64,000 nt of DNA, from contig BDGG01000007.1 in the NCBI GenBank assembly GCA_001949185.1, positions 2,233,887-2,297,886 on the forward strand, given 5' to 3'. Shown here in pieces: positions 1-12,700 of this stretch. Made by a program: the position numbers and the translations under genes. The stretch's first letter is position 1. The number at the start of each line of letters is the position of its first letter. The DNA is from Ramazzottius varieornatus (Eukaryota; Tardigrada; Eutardigrada; Parachela; Ramazzottiidae). Below the pieces are notes generated by a model. It saw only the letters and a program-made list of their open reading frames with translations. It did not search any database and was not told where the DNA came from.

Positions 1-3000
1 ATCGGTGTTGGTGAAGCGATTAGCTGTTAACTGCTGGATACGCTCGTTGGCCAACTGGTTCAGTCGTTCCTGAGTCATCTGTTGCTGGTTGGGAATGAAG
101 CCAGGAGGGATAGTGTCAGCGGAAGGGCGCTCTGGTGATCGAGAGGGTGCCAGACCGGGGAACGGTACCAGTGGTTGTTGGGAAAATTGTCCATTTCCTC
201 GTGCTGGCGCCTGTTGCGACTGTGTATTGTCATCCTGTCCGTTTGATTGCTGTATGGGGAACCTGGCACCAAAGTCCGGCATGTTGAAGATGGGCACGAG
301 GTCCTGTTGAGGCTGCGGTGCATTGGGACGGCTATTGCGATCTGAGGGGTTGAAATCGAAGCGACTTGCTCCGTTGTTCTGACCATCATTGGCCGTGTTG
401 GAGTTGGGTACCGTCTGAAGCCGTTTTGGGGCTGTGGTAGTACGTCGCTCCGTGTTGTCGAAGCGATCGGCGCCAAGGGAAAAGCTGAAGGGTGTTTGAT
501 CGTTGGACTGACTGGGTGAGGGTGGCTGACCGTCGGCTCCGAATGGGAAAGGCTGCTGGTTGACTGGTGGCCGACCAAAGTCCGGAAATATGGGTAATGC
601 CGGTGGTGGACGTTGGTTGGAAGGTGGGTTATCGTTAGCGCTGGACGAAGAAGTGGTTCGTTGGAAAACGTTGTCGTTGGATTGAGAGTTGGAAGATGGG
701 CGAGATTGGAAGCCCAGAAGAAAGTCGATGTTGTCTTGGTGGCTGCGGGCTGGTGCCTGGGCTGGGATGAATTCGGGCGACGGACGGCTCTGTTTCGATG
801 ATGATGTCGACTGTGGAGCTGGACGACCGGCTGGCTTTGGCTAAAAACATTATTCGCATTTCAAGAGCTTTCTACCAGACCTACGCAGTGAGATAAAGGA
901 CAAAAGTTGACGAAATTGGCCCCATCTCTCTCTGGCGTACAAAATGAACACACAGCCGCTGCTTACGAAATTCGGCCGATGACGCAAGAATTGCGCTGAG
1001 ATTTCCTTTTCTATTGTGAATTTTATCAAGCATCTAGGTTTTCCTAACCGGAATAAAGCTTCCTCGTGAATCGGGCAGTGTTGGAAAGGGTTTCAGTTAC
1101 AGCAAGAGCGCGTTGTGCTTCTCCAGGCTGAATGGTAAAAGGTATTTCGTGACAAATTAAGTATCAAAAAAGTTTCCAAGTAGTTTTTTTGCAATACTTA
1201 CTTCGGCGCCAAAGTCCGGTCGGCTGAATGGCGAGCCAAAAAAATCCGGTCGTGTGGCACCAGAGGGGAATGTGTCTTGAGCCTGTTGCGCTTGTCCAGC
1301 CCGCACCGGCTGTGTGTCCAGTTGTTTTGACCCGCCGAACAATTCTCGGTCACGACCTCCTCCATCTAGGTTTGGAGTCAACTGCACATTCAGATCTGGC
1401 TGATCTCTGTCACGCAACGGCGTTTGAGGTCTGGCAGCTCGATCGGGCTGTCTGGGAAAGTTGGCAAAACTGAGAAAGTCCTGCCCACTTCCAGATGCAC
1501 TGCTCTGTTGTGTGGGAGCAGCTGAAGGCGCTTGGTCGGCCACCGGCTGGCGAGCCGGCCAAGTGTCGTTGGGCTGCCAGGGATTCCACCACGGTCGACG
1601 CGTGGTGGGTAACAGGTGGGTTGGGAAGGCTGGACCCATGGGGAAGGAAGCGAAAGCATTTTGTGGTTGAGGAAGGAAGTCGCTGGCAGTGTGGTTGCGT
1701 GACCGATCGATGATGGGCGTATCGGCTTGAATGCTGAAGGTAGACTGTGGGGGAGCAGCTCGTGCCGGGGTGGGAGCAGCAGGCGGCGGAGCGTCCTCGC
1801 CCTGCAACCACCATGGTATGGTGGCGCGGGGAGTGGACTCTGTCGTTGTGCCCGGTATGGCGAAGAATCCGGCTGCAAGAAATGAACTATTTGAAGTGTT
1901 AGGACAAAGTGTAATACAGATCTACAATGACCTCAACTTTCTTACAATAACCCTGTCAGTAATCGAACGGCCAAATCTATCTCAGCGGTCGGGACAATAT
2001 TGCAACATTTGATCAAACTAAGTCGAGGTACAAGTCAGCTTCTTGGTCGAATTTTAAGAGAGACCGCTCGAAGTAAATAAAACACTGCACTGAGTTCGGT
2101 TTCGCGGGGTCAATTTTGCGGAGTCTACTGCTTGCGGGTGTACCACAGTGTACAACAACCGTAGAAGAAAGCACATTACGGACCAAAGTCTTAGATACTA
2201 TGCACGTACATTTCTTGCCATTGGACACCTCGTGTTCTTCGCAGACGGTTTGAGCAACGACAGTTTGGTCAAAACGATCGTATTTACAAATGTCTGAAAG
2301 TTCAAGATTGATAATTCGCTTCGCGATTCAGAAACAAAGGGGCCTTCCGTTCGTGAATCTGAATCCCGAAGGAAACTCTTCGTCGATTACAAACTTTCCC
2401 GAATTGCATTCAGTAATACCCTGGCTGGCAAACCGCACTGGGAAGCGTAATCGATGTCCGGCCTGGCACAGAATGATCATTCCGGACAATCAGTCTGTCA
2501 GAATTACATTCGAGCCAGCACATTTTTAATTTGGTGGGCTACTTACTGCCAGGCACACTATCATGGCCAGCTTCATTGGTTTATTCCATTGTTGATCTCA
2601 AACTGCCTCGAGTTTTGCAACCTCTCAAAGGTCTCAGCAAATCGTTTTATAAACCACGATGTTCCGAATTAATTAGTTGTCGATTGTTTCATTCATCTGC
2701 GCAAAACGCAAGGTCCCTATTAGCCAGAGTAATATAGTAAATCGTTTCTGGGTAGACCTTTTGGCGGGCAGGAATAGGTGGATTTATCAATACAAACCAG
2801 ATAGACACATTTGTGAAACGTCGTCAAACGAATTCACCCAGATCCCTCTCTCAAGTGGCACACGCTTCCAGGCCATAACAGTGAAGCCCTGCGCCATTTG
2901 AAATCACAATTTCTGTGAAACCATTTGGCCACGTCCCATTCGGTTCTTGATCTTCCTTTAGTCTTATCTCTGAGAGTCCAACATAATTACGTCCACGCAC

Positions 3001-3639
3001 CTCCTTTCGCCGGACATTCTGTATTCTTCGGCCAGTCACATAGCCCGAGTTGTGGATTGTAATATAATCCTTTGGAGCATTCTTGTACGACCGGTAATCC
3101 AAACACACAAACGAAGAAGCGCGAGCAGTTAAAATGATCCCCATAATGCCCGAATGTCTCATCACAGACAAAGTCCGGCGGTGGTTGAAGATGGGGAGGT
3201 AAGGGCGTGGTGCCAGACTCGGGCATGCCTCTATTGAGATTTCCGCCTTGGAAGCCTTGATCAGCGCCTTGCTGCAGCGGCATCTCGAAACGCGACCCAA
3301 AGTTATCCATACCAACAAACTTATCCGGCTGTTGAGACGGCGATTGCTGCGGTAACCCTATTGTGTCCACAAAACGCTGACTGCCTGCGGCTTGGAAGAG
3401 ATCATGATGGTGCATTGGATTCGGAATATAAAATTGGCCTAAAAGAAAAAGCGGCAAGCTGAACTAACCGGTATAAAAATTCATAGGCTGTAAACAAAGA
3501 GATTTTTCATGAAGATATTGGGTAGACATATCGAGAGACTTTGCCTCTTACCAAATGTGAGATGAAGAATTGGTAACATTCCACACACTAATCTAAACGA
3601 AACACCCCACGGGTTTTCAGGTCTTCGATGAAGATCCAT
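1..3639 (-). CDS. Secreted Gln/Pro/Asn-rich protein with one CBM14 chitin-binding domain (partial, 3' end off window)
   Basis: Four exons, read right to left: 3639-3552 (ATG at 3639, then a hydrophobic stretch ending ...MLPILHLTF, probably a signal peptide), 3438-3001, 1872-1202 and 840-1, still open at base 1. Phases agree at every junction (1, 1, 0), giving 679 codons in the window. Residues ~118-171 form a CBM14/peritrophin-A module with its cysteine pattern (FVCDETFG...CSRFFVCVFG...CSKGLYYN...CDWPKNTECP). The rest is low-complexity Q/P/N/S with recurring PDFG-type motifs (RPDFG, FPDFGRPP, MPDFGARFP, and DNFGSRF before the CBM14). This suggests an extracellular chitin-associated matrix protein with a disordered, repetitive tail. 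The nearby chitin deacetylases fit a cuticle or peritrophic role, but the exact function is not recognised. Longer frames in the same DNA are off-frame shadows. Confidence 0.72.
2241..2750. repeat. Copy 1 of a ~500-bp dispersed repeat (second copy 57350-57844)
   Basis: This stretch lies in the intron 1873-3000 of the CBM14 gene. It matches 57370-57844 along most of its length, in the same orientation. Shared landmarks include GACAGTTTGG..CAAAACGAT, CTGGCTGGC..CACTGGGAAG, CCGGACAATCAGTC, TTGGTGGGCTA and the terminal CTGCGCAAA. The better preserved copy at 57 kb has terminal inverted repeats, so this looks like an old non-autonomous DNA transposon. Confidence 0.75.
2852..2900. repeat. GTGCGCCACTTG palindrome copy (intron of the CBM14 gene)
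   Basis: CAAGTGGCACACGCTTCCAG, a spacer with CCATAACAGTGAA, then TGCGCCATTTG. This is close to the family consensus. Confidence 0.7.
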
Positions 3640-5387
3640 GGCTGGATACTCAAACACGGAATATTCCGTGGAAGTTTGAGATTTCGGACCTTGGAGTCTA
3701 CATTGATTGGTCGATTGAGCTCTCAACAGCACGGATGATGGAAGAAAGCTTGTTCTCTAGATTTTCGGATAACGCGGTTCAGTTGAAGTGGACGAAGCGA
3801 AAGAAGCCAAAAATAGTGGCAAATTAGCCTTGGATGGACGTTTGCGTCGGTGGGTCGCGGTGATCGGGGTGGTTGCGCTGAACTGGTGTCAGTAATCCAT
3901 CAAGTGGCGTCTCTGCCACTGTCCGATCGGCGGAGGAGTCAGTACAGTACGCGGCCAGAAGCTATAGTCTTTCCTGCACAAAAGCTGCTACACTGTAGCG
4001 GATATCCAACACTGGCTGACCCGACCGAACTAGACGCTAACCATCGCCGGCCAGACGGACGTTGTATGCCGGATGATGAAGAGCCATCAGGGAGCTCATC
4101 TACTCAAGAATAGCTAACCCGCTTGTCCATAGTCAAAGCCACTTGAGTTGACCAGTCAGATGCTGGCCTACACTCGGGCGTGTCCGCACTACTACTGCGT
4201 GCAGTACCTCAACATCAACGCAATTAGAAAGTCAACCTTACCCATCATGCAGACATTTCATCAAACATGCATTCCGTCAACTAACTTAGCTGCCATATTT
4301 TTTCAAGGCGCACATGTCAATATTACAGCATCACCGATACAAGGTATCGGGTTGAAAACCGTTCAATGAGCATCTAAGATCAAATTACAGGAAGTGTGAA
4401 GAGCACTCAGCCCATTGTTGATGAATCTTCAGGATCATAGAGGGCGCTGTCAATAAGTCAATCACGTGAAGTTCCAAGGTTGTCATTAATAACTCAACGA
4501 ACCGGTATAGCTCCCTATTGTCAGGAGCGCGGTACTGGTCACTACTCGGTACCATCTTCACCTTAACCTTGGGGTGCAATACATATTTGACTTAGCATAT
4601 GTCGATGAGCGCATAAGTCAGGCCTATTGTCAACAATAATGACATTGTTACCGACTGCCACTTAGTCTTATGAATTATTTGTTCCCACTTGTGCTGACCA
4701 GATACTGCAGCCTCACTACTGTATGTTGCCTCTGCTGTCTTTACTGTACGCACGTCAACCAAATTTAAAGGACCGCCACAAAGCACGGAAGCTTGAGTCC
4801 AGTGTGGGCTGAAAGAAAAGCCAGCCAATGTATAATTAAAACAGCTTCTGACATCTCTTGCTGCTCCAGTTGAGTAAGTAGATGAAAGAACGAGGAAGTG
4901 GGTCAACCTGCCATGAGGATAAATCAGCATATTCTTAGGCTGCTGCATGCGCATGTGCAGACATGGTTCAAGCTTCTATCCAAGTGCTGGGAGGGTGGTA
5001 CTCCCCACCGCCACAAAAACGGCTTCGCTGTTGTGAGGAACACTAACGATCCAGTCTCAACAGTATGAGCTGGCCGGCTATACAGATTCGAGACACGCTA
5101 CCGCACGACGCACCGTCAACGAGTCTCGGATTATGAGTACAAGTAGCAGTATTTCGCATCAGAAAAAAGGACAAGTGAGCCGATCTTCGCGTATTAGCTC
5201 GCGGAGGATGGTGCAACAGATGCAGCGATGAATAAGCATTGCCCAGATACTAATCGATCGTAGCGAACCTGTTGGTCACTGAACATAAACGCCTGGAAAC
5301 GTAACGGGAACCATACATACACAGTCGTCCAAAACGTGGTCTGCTGTAACATTTCCTCAAGTGTTTTTTTTCCGCTACTTCGATACT
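3640..5387. other. Divergent intergenic region between the CBM14 gene and the BTB gene
   Basis: About 1.75 kb lies between two divergently transcribed genes and should hold both promoters. Short open frames occur (about 3850-4113 forward, 4592-4954 reverse) but show no recognisable domain or splice partner. A small G/C hairpin (GGGAGGGTGG..CCCCACCG) sits near 4988. No RNA gene was recognised. Confidence 0.4.
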
Positions 5388-6913
5388 ATGAATTCTGCAC
5401 TATCCGAGTACAGCTTAGATTCTGTTATGGCCTCACCTGTAGTAAACGAACGTTTGAAACCTACACAGATTATGAAGAAGTTGGAGGAGAGTATCAGTAA
5501 CGTTTTGCCGGGTTTGGAAGCCAGCGAAGACTTGGTACAAGTATCGTGGTCCCTTTCGTCTGCTGACCGGAACCTTATCAACGAAGACAGAGGCTTCTTC
5601 TCGCGCAGTACGTCACTTCAGTACATTGCTACTGCCATCGAAGGTCCGCTGTGGTGGCTGGCCGAATGGGAAATGACTTTGACGCTTACTCTTCGCACAG
5701 GTAATAATGGCTCCTTGTGCTCTCTTCACTCACTGAACCAAACCTAAATCTAAATCAATAAGTTCCCACAGTAACAGAAAAAGGTATCAGTTAATATCAG
5801 GCGAATGATGTTTGAATCGTCAAGATAAGTTATTGTTTGATAGGCGACTCAGAAATTAAGAAATTGAAATTCATCGATAATTTAAATATTTTGAAGCTTG
5901 TATGTATATTTTGTTCGATTTCAGACGATCAAGCATGGCTGGCCCACGTACTTTTACGCAACCGGAACACAGCTCCGGTCCAAAGGGCTCACCAAAATGC
6001 CATTCGGGATGTTCGCTTTGGAGTATTGACATTTACACGGAGCGTGACGTCGCATTCCACCGACAAAACATGGACGGCTCTTCCGTTGTACAGCGAAGAC
6101 CTACCCTCTTGCCTCGACACGTCCCTATGCCTCAGCAAAGTATACACCGGCACCATTGACTGGCCGGTCTCCAGTGGAAAGTCCTTTGCCTCAGTCACCG
6201 TTGGTGGTGGCGCGGGCCTGAAGGTTTCTCTGGCATTGATCGTTCGGACTGGGAAAGCCAGCGACAGTCTCACTGTGACGCTTGATTCACTCGTCGAACG
6301 ATACCTGACACCGACAAAAAGCCAAATGGTACAAATGGAAAACCGCGCTGACGACATGTCCTATTCATTACACGATGACGACAACTGTATTTCTGTCACA
6401 TCAGCCAACCATCATCGGACGTTCCGTATAGAAAAGGAGATACTAATGAAAGCTTCGCCAGTTCTCCAAGCTTGCTTTTCCCATCCGGGTTTGAAAGAGC
6501 ATCAAGCAAAGGCCTATGACATGAGCTCATGGAACGAGGAAGTCATCGAGCAGTTCTTGGTCTATTGCTGTTACGGCAGTGCGCCAAAGATGGTCGAGTA
6601 CGCCGAAGAGCTGACAGAAATGGCGGACCATTTCCAGATGGATGAACTGATGGCGGAGTGTGAGCTGCGCATGACACAGATGGCGCTGCGCTGTGCAAAG
6701 CACGATGTCCACGAGTTGCGATCGTTGGTGCGGATGGCATGCATGCTTGACATGCGAGTACTATTGATTGTGCTGGCTGTCATTGCGACAGACTGTAGCA
6801 ATAGCTGGTCGAAACACTACCGTCTAGAGTGGGCCGGTATTCTGAAAACGAACCCCGAGTTTGCTGGCTTGAGTTTCGAGGCACTAGCGATGAGGAGTGT
6901 TGTCAACCCGTAG
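5388..6913 (+). CDS. BTB/POZ domain protein, two exons
   Basis: Exons 5388-5700 and 5925-6913 join in phase 1 to give 433 residues. The start is the ATG at 5388 just after a T-rich stretch. Residues ~254-360 resemble a BTB/POZ domain: NCISVTSANHHRTFRIEKEI, LMKASPVLQACFSHP, then VIEQFLVYCCYGS and AEELTEMADHFQMDELMAECE. The first ~240 residues occupy the place of a MATH-like or other substrate-binding region but are too divergent to name. In SPOP-like proteins this layout makes a substrate adaptor for cullin-3 ubiquitin ligases; extending that role to this protein is inference. The last ~60 residues are helical, as in a post-BTB region. Confidence 0.75.
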
Positions 6914-7608
6914 TTCCTTCCTGATGTTCTCGTCGGCGTACTCTCTCTAGTTTATCTGCGGAGTTCTCGATACATAAACCTCCGCGATAACTTGAAAACG
7001 TCACACCACCACCATCGCATTACAGGCCATGCGTAAGATTGTACTGGAAGAATTTTTGACGTCGGGAGCGCAGAGGTTTAATATGGTTTGTCAAGTATTG
7101 GAATGAATTACCAAAAGTCAGAAATACTCAGAGAAAAATAATTTCGCCTTCTCTGTCGTTGTCAAATATGAAATATAGCTGGACGCCCTCTACGATCGCA
7201 CATCGGCTTCTGATCCGTTCCTTTCAGCTGGATACCTCCCGGGTCTGAGCAGGCTCTGATACCATCTCTCGGGTTCTTGATGAGAACCATACTGTAACTT
7301 GATATGTTACACCGTAATGGTGCCTATGGGAACCTAAAAATTAGGAATCGTCTAAGCTCTGTTTCATCTACCGATGGGTGGTACTTTCAGCCTCCTGGCC
7401 AACCCATCCAACATTTTTGATGGATTCTGTTACGGCCATAGTTCTTAGTTCGCGAGACGGGTCAACTTGGCTGTTTTAGAAAGTTAAGATCAGCTTTTGA
7501 TCATCCCGCTACGGGGGAAGATCAACTGATAGGATCTCTGATCCTCAGTATGTATGATCCTCCACACAGTCGTATGCGTGAATCCGTCCCGGGTAGTGAG
7601 CACGCGGC

Positions 7609-7761
7609 AGACCGGCCAATCAACGGTCAGCTGCCAATCAGTCTAGCATGAATGTGCAGTATCACACACGGTTAGCCTAGCGTGTCATTGATTACCTGAT
7701 TATGTACTCATGGCGCAGATTTGTTCGACTGCTTGGCAGCTGACCGTTGATTGGCCGGTCT
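7609..7761. repeat. Foldback element with perfect 29-bp inverted arms
   Basis: Bases 7609-7637 (AGACCGGCCAATCAACGGTC...) are the exact reverse complement of 7733-7761, separated by 95 bp. The arms continue imperfectly inward. This is typical of a small MITE or foldback element. Confidence 0.8.
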
Positions 7762-8411
7762 AGAGCTTCGCGAATCAGCTGGACTGCTACGATAGTGCCC
7801 AGGTGAAGTCATAAAAAACCACAAGTAATAAAGTTTGGTTTCGTAAGACTCAGTAGAGTGCGAATTCCCGCCTCTCTCATCAAAGCGAAAGTCCCAGTCT
7901 CTCGCGCATACCCATTGTACGAGAGATTGATATCTAACTTAACACCCTGAATACCAAGCTTTTTGTGTCGGCATATTATCAGCGTACTCACTGTGAGCAC
8001 AGAACTTTGTCTGGAGGGAGTACCCCTGGCCGTTTTGATTTTTTTCTGGACGCATCGATGACACCAAGTTTGTCCCAAGTCTAGTATCGGTGGAGGAAGC
8101 TCTCCTTGATGTTTCAATTTTTTTCTAAACAGGAGGTAGGTATGTACAGTAGCTCGAGCAAAGACATGAAACCTAAAATACCCCCAAAACTGCCCGAAAT
8201 CGTAAGGATTTTTTCCAGCCTGCGGAAGTTGTACTGACTAGTGGTCATGAGCTGCGTTTCGGTGATAGGACCGCAGACCAGGTATAGAAATAAATTTTGA
8301 TTCAAACCGGGCAAAATGAAAATCATAGGGAGCGAAAAAGTGTCGTATTGTACTGACAATAAGTACGGTGGTAATCAGGGTGTTAATCAGGGTAGCGAGC
8401 TTGATTTGCGC

Positions 8412-8446
8412 AGGAATCAGCCAATCAGCCACTCAGCCAATCAGCC
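8412..8446. repeat. Short tandem repeat of about 8 bp (AATCAGCC-like)
   Basis: Four near-identical units (AATCAGCC, AATCAGCC, ACTCAGCC, AATCAGCC) run in direct tandem just before the dispersed repeat that begins near 8540. Confidence 0.75.
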
Positions 8447-8539
8447 AAGATCGGCTGTGGTGAAGTCGAACCGCTTGAACTCATTACCCTACTCGAGAAA
8501 TGATTTTGGATTAAGGCATATGAACCGCTGATCCAGTGA

Positions 8540-8925
8540 GCAAGGAACTTGAGTAGCTTTTCATTAAGCATTTCTGTGGCCATTTCTTCCCAAAACTTTT
8601 CTCAAAGTTTAAATTATCTTACAAAATCTCTAAATGAAGCACCACCTGTTGTTGTAACTGTGTTTTTCAAGGTCTGACGTCGATTTAAAATCATTCGATA
8701 TATTGTCCCCATAAGTGCAACTTGACTAAGGCTTCCATAACTGACGAAATTTTGAAACTTTTCGGTATATCCGTGGGTGTAACTGTAGCTTTTCAAGATC
8801 ATATGAAACTGCAAGTTTGACTGTGGCTTTATCACAACAGGCACTTTGCCTTTGACTGCAGCTGTAACCAGTTTCGTAATTTCCCTCTGCCTTTAACTGT
8901 GACTATTATCATCAAATAGATCTGG
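8540..8925. repeat. Copy 1 of a dispersed repeat with AACTGTGGCTTT-like motifs (second copy ~51000-51400)
   Basis: The stretch shares an ordered series of motifs with ~51000-51400: TTTCTTCCCAAAA, then GTGGGTGTAACTGT, AGACTGCAA/AAACTGCAA, TTTGACTGTGG, and repeated (T)AACTGTGGCTTT and TAACTGTGAC. Internally it is rich in degenerate copies of AACTGTGRCTTT. It is noncoding and presumably transposon-derived. Confidence 0.6.
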
Positions 8926-9791
8926 TTACAGATCCAATTCAGCTTTCAGAATCGGAACTGGAAATATCTCATACCCGTTTGTTTATATAGAAACGGGTAT
9001 GAGAGGGGATTTAGTGTCAGTGTTATAATCATTGTGTACGCTGTGTGACGCCATTCTGATGTCAAAACGTTTTCGGACAAAATTCCCATCCCCTTTGGAT
9101 CTTCCTGACGTTTGAGCAGTGGCCGTTTGAGCAGTGGTCAGTTGGCCATGTGGCTTCAGCTTCACGTTCGTCGCTGTTTGCTCATGTTACCTCATCATGA
9201 TCAGCAGTTGAAGAAAGCCCCTGGGGTGCCGACACTTCGAAACCGATTCCTGAACGATCATTTTCTTAGTCAATGTTCCGGATACTGGGTCGCCGAAACC
9301 CATGTGAGCTGTTACAGTGGCCCACCGACTTCGTGCATTGTCGAGGTATACAGCACCATACCTACGGTCATCATCTTGGTACGTCGTGATGGGGTTCTTC
9401 CGGCCAACCCATTATCCGCCCATGAGCTCGCGGCCCCAAGCTGGAAAAAAGCTTAGCGTTACCTGCATGCACAATCGTAGGAGCCGCATCAGCACTGTTT
9501 GTTGTTGTCCGACCATTGTTCTAACCCTATTGTTACAGTCAACGCGCGCTGAATGGCGATGAATACATGGAATATTCGACTGTTGTATCTGTTTAAATCT
9601 GTCTGATCAGGTACTGAACAGGCTAATTGAGCGAGACCAGTCTTTGAAATTAAACGGGTCACCAACTTCCACTTCGACATTGATCCATCGCTTACTGTTC
9701 ACCTGACCTCTTAAGGAGCCCTGCACATTCTGTAAATCTGTCTTTCCACTTCCTTGCTAAGTATAGTTTGATCTTTAAGAGCTCTTTCACA

Positions 9792-12700
9792 ATGTGGGCG
9801 CTGTGTCCTGTAATATCCTCCAGCAGGATCTGGAGTTTGTTCTTGTTGTTGGCTATATGGAGTTTCACAGCGTCAGAAGGTAAGCTTAGAATTTGAAAGT
9901 ACGTTGATTCGTAAACGGCGCATATGCTCAGCCCATAACCGTGTTAACGTGCGCCACTTGGGATAAAATTCTGGTTGAATATAAACTTGCTCTTCCCGCT
10001 TGCAGCTCGTCGGTTCAAAAGGAAGGCAATCGATGTGGAGTGCCAGGAAATTGGCAAATACTACCGCAACCCCGATGTCTCCAAGCAGAATTGCTACACG
10101 TACTATTACTGCTTAGGCGGAACTGTCTTTGAGTACTCATGTTCCGGAGGTCTCATGTTCGACATCCGACAGCAGATTTGCAACTTTGAGGACCAAGTTA
10201 AAAACTGCAACACCACTGCAGGTACATGTGTAACCCTTATCAAATTCAGTACACGCAGGACGAGAAATTATGGTACAGTAAAAATTATGGTACAGGCTTT
10301 TTCGCTACGGCGGTACGGAAGCACGTGGGTGCGCGACCAATTCACAGTACTGTAGTGCTACCAAATTATCGCGCACTCAACCACGTGATGAGTTATCGTT
10401 GCCCATTGCGATCAGATGATCCGGTGTCGTCTCTGTGACTCTCACCCGGGCATCATTTACTGATCACGTGGTTGAGTGCGCGACAATTTGATGGCACTAC
10501 AGTAATACATTTTCCGACACTTTTCCACGGTCGAATTTCCATTTTGCCGTTCTTTCCGCCTGTACCATAATTTTTACTGGCCCCATAATTTCTGGTCTTG
10601 GGTGTACAAGAGAACCTTTTTCCATTGTTTGAATCACTGTGGGGATTTTTAAAGTGAAACTTTAGCGAGATTCCGACCATTTCTCTACCACATGTCCAAC
10701 TTTCACAGAAGCTACAAGTCCAAGACCCAGGCTAAACACCATCGAGCCCATCTGCCCTCCCGGCCAACTAGCGTGCAATGGTGGCCAGTGTATCGACAAA
10801 GGCCAGTTCTGTGATGGTGAGCTTGCTTTATGTGATGTGCAAATTTTCATTATGGTGGCTATGATGAAATATTCTTCCCGCAGGTAACAACGATTGCGGT
10901 GACTATAGTGACGAAGTGGTCTGTGGTTTCAACGAGGATCCCAACCTGGTAGCCACCTGTAACAAGACTGCTTGTCAACTGCCCGACTGTTTCTGCAGCA
11001 CCGGTGGCGCCACCCCGCCTATCCGAGATGTCAGCACCATCCCCCAGATGATCGTCATCACCTTCGACGATGCCATTGTAAGCTGCCAATGAAGAGAAAA
11101 CCGATGAGGACTGAGTTCACAGGGAACAGGAAGGTAAAGTGATTATTTGTGTTGACAGAACGTGCAGAACATTGACCTGTACAACAGTATCTTCTCACCC
11201 AACCGGACCAACAAGAACGGTTGTCCGATACGCGGCACCTTCTTCGTCTCGCACGAATACTCTAATTACCAGTAAGCCTTCTTCATTCGTTACCTTAAGA
11301 GCCAGTTCTTGCAGACACGGCCTGTCTGTTCTTACGTCGTGCTGACTGAATTCACTATACAGGTACGTCGAGAAAATGTGGAAGGACGGACACGAAGTAG
11401 CCTCGCACAGCATCACGTAAGTCTTGGTCTCCACCGGAGTGTGGACGTCGACAAATCAGTCCCTTGACTCTTTTCCCCAAGTGGCGCACGCTCAAACCCA
11501 AGAAAAATGTCAACGTGCGTCACTTGAGATAACGTTCTGGATGAACTGATCTGCCTCGTCTCAGCTCTTGGAGGTCTTCGGATGAGATGATTGGTTGTGC
11601 AGGCATCGGCAACCGGAGAAATGGTGGAGCAACGCCTCCAAGGACGAGTATACCGCAGAGTTCGAAGGGCAGCGCAGTATCCTCAGCCAGTTCGCCAACA
11701 TTCCAATGAGCGAAGTCAAAGGTCTCCGCGTACCTTTCTTGAGACCGGGTTGGAATGCCCAGTTTGACATGATGACGGAAAGTGGCTTTCTGTACGACGC
11801 CAGCCTTGTCGGTAAGATAGCTCTCTGGTTTCAGTACGGGAGATGGTTCGTGGGAGGCCTTTCCGTAGGAGACCAGCTCAACAATGTTTTTTTGTACTTT
11901 TGTAGCTCCTCCTTCGACACCGCCGCTGTGGCCGTATACACTGGACTACCGTATGCCCCATAAATGTATCGGCTATGAGCAGAAATGTCCAACTCGGTCT
12001 CATCCTGGCGTCTGGGAGATGGTGATGAATCAGCTGCTGACTAAGAGGTACGATTCGACCACAACTCAGCTTAGACAAGCGAGTACTTGGGACAACGGCA
12101 GAAGGTCTTAGCTGAATCGTTAAATTCAAGTGGCGCATATCTTCGTGTTAATGGCTGGGAGGGTGCGCCATCTGACAAAACGCTTGGAGCACAGTCCTTT
12201 GCCGGTGTCCCACTTGCCCTCATGTTTCACTGAGTGGTCTGATGTTTCAGCGGATACTATTGCTCTATGATTGACAACTGCCCAGAGGAAACCAACCAAG
12301 ACCGCATGAAGGACTTCTTCATGGATAACTTCAAGCGCTTCTACGAGACAAACCGCGCACCTTTCGGCTTGTACTTCCACACTTTGTAAGTTTACACCCT
12401 CAAGCTTCGGCATCTCTGCGCACTACTGTGGTGACCTCGGGAGGAGCAAATGATTTCTTCTCTGGTAGGTGGTTTGACAGCAAGTCTCATACCGAAGCTT
12501 TCATGAAGTTCATTGACGAGGCTCTAGCCATGCCGGACGTTTGGGTTGTAACCGAATGGCAAGTGGTCGAATGGATGAGGGATCCGACTTCTCTCCAGAA
12601 CATTGCTCAATTCAAGCCCTGGCAATGCAACGACCCAACAGACATCCGCAAGATGGTCGACCCTGTATGCCAGATACCCAACTACTGTCATCTGATGTCT

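Larger units (their letters stand above)
6914..9791. other. Repeat-bearing intergenic region
   Basis: This 2.9 kb stretch has no convincing gene. It contains a foldback pair (7609-7761), a short tandem octamer (8412-8446) and a dispersed-repeat copy (8540-8925). Reverse-strand frames at 7809-8117 and 8114-8432 encode short hydrophobic stretches, but they are broken, lack splice support and show no family match. The promoter of the chitin deacetylase starting at 9792 should lie in the last few hundred bases. Confidence 0.4.

Noticed and set aside
4592-4954. Minus-strand 120-codon frame with a hydrophobic C terminus
   Set aside because: No family resemblance, no splice partners, and nothing but a hydrophobic stretch near its end to suggest coding.
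7809-8432. Hydrophobic minus-strand frames resembling a broken membrane protein
   Set aside because: The frames overlap in different phases, show no consistent family motif, and adjoin tandem and dispersed repeats.
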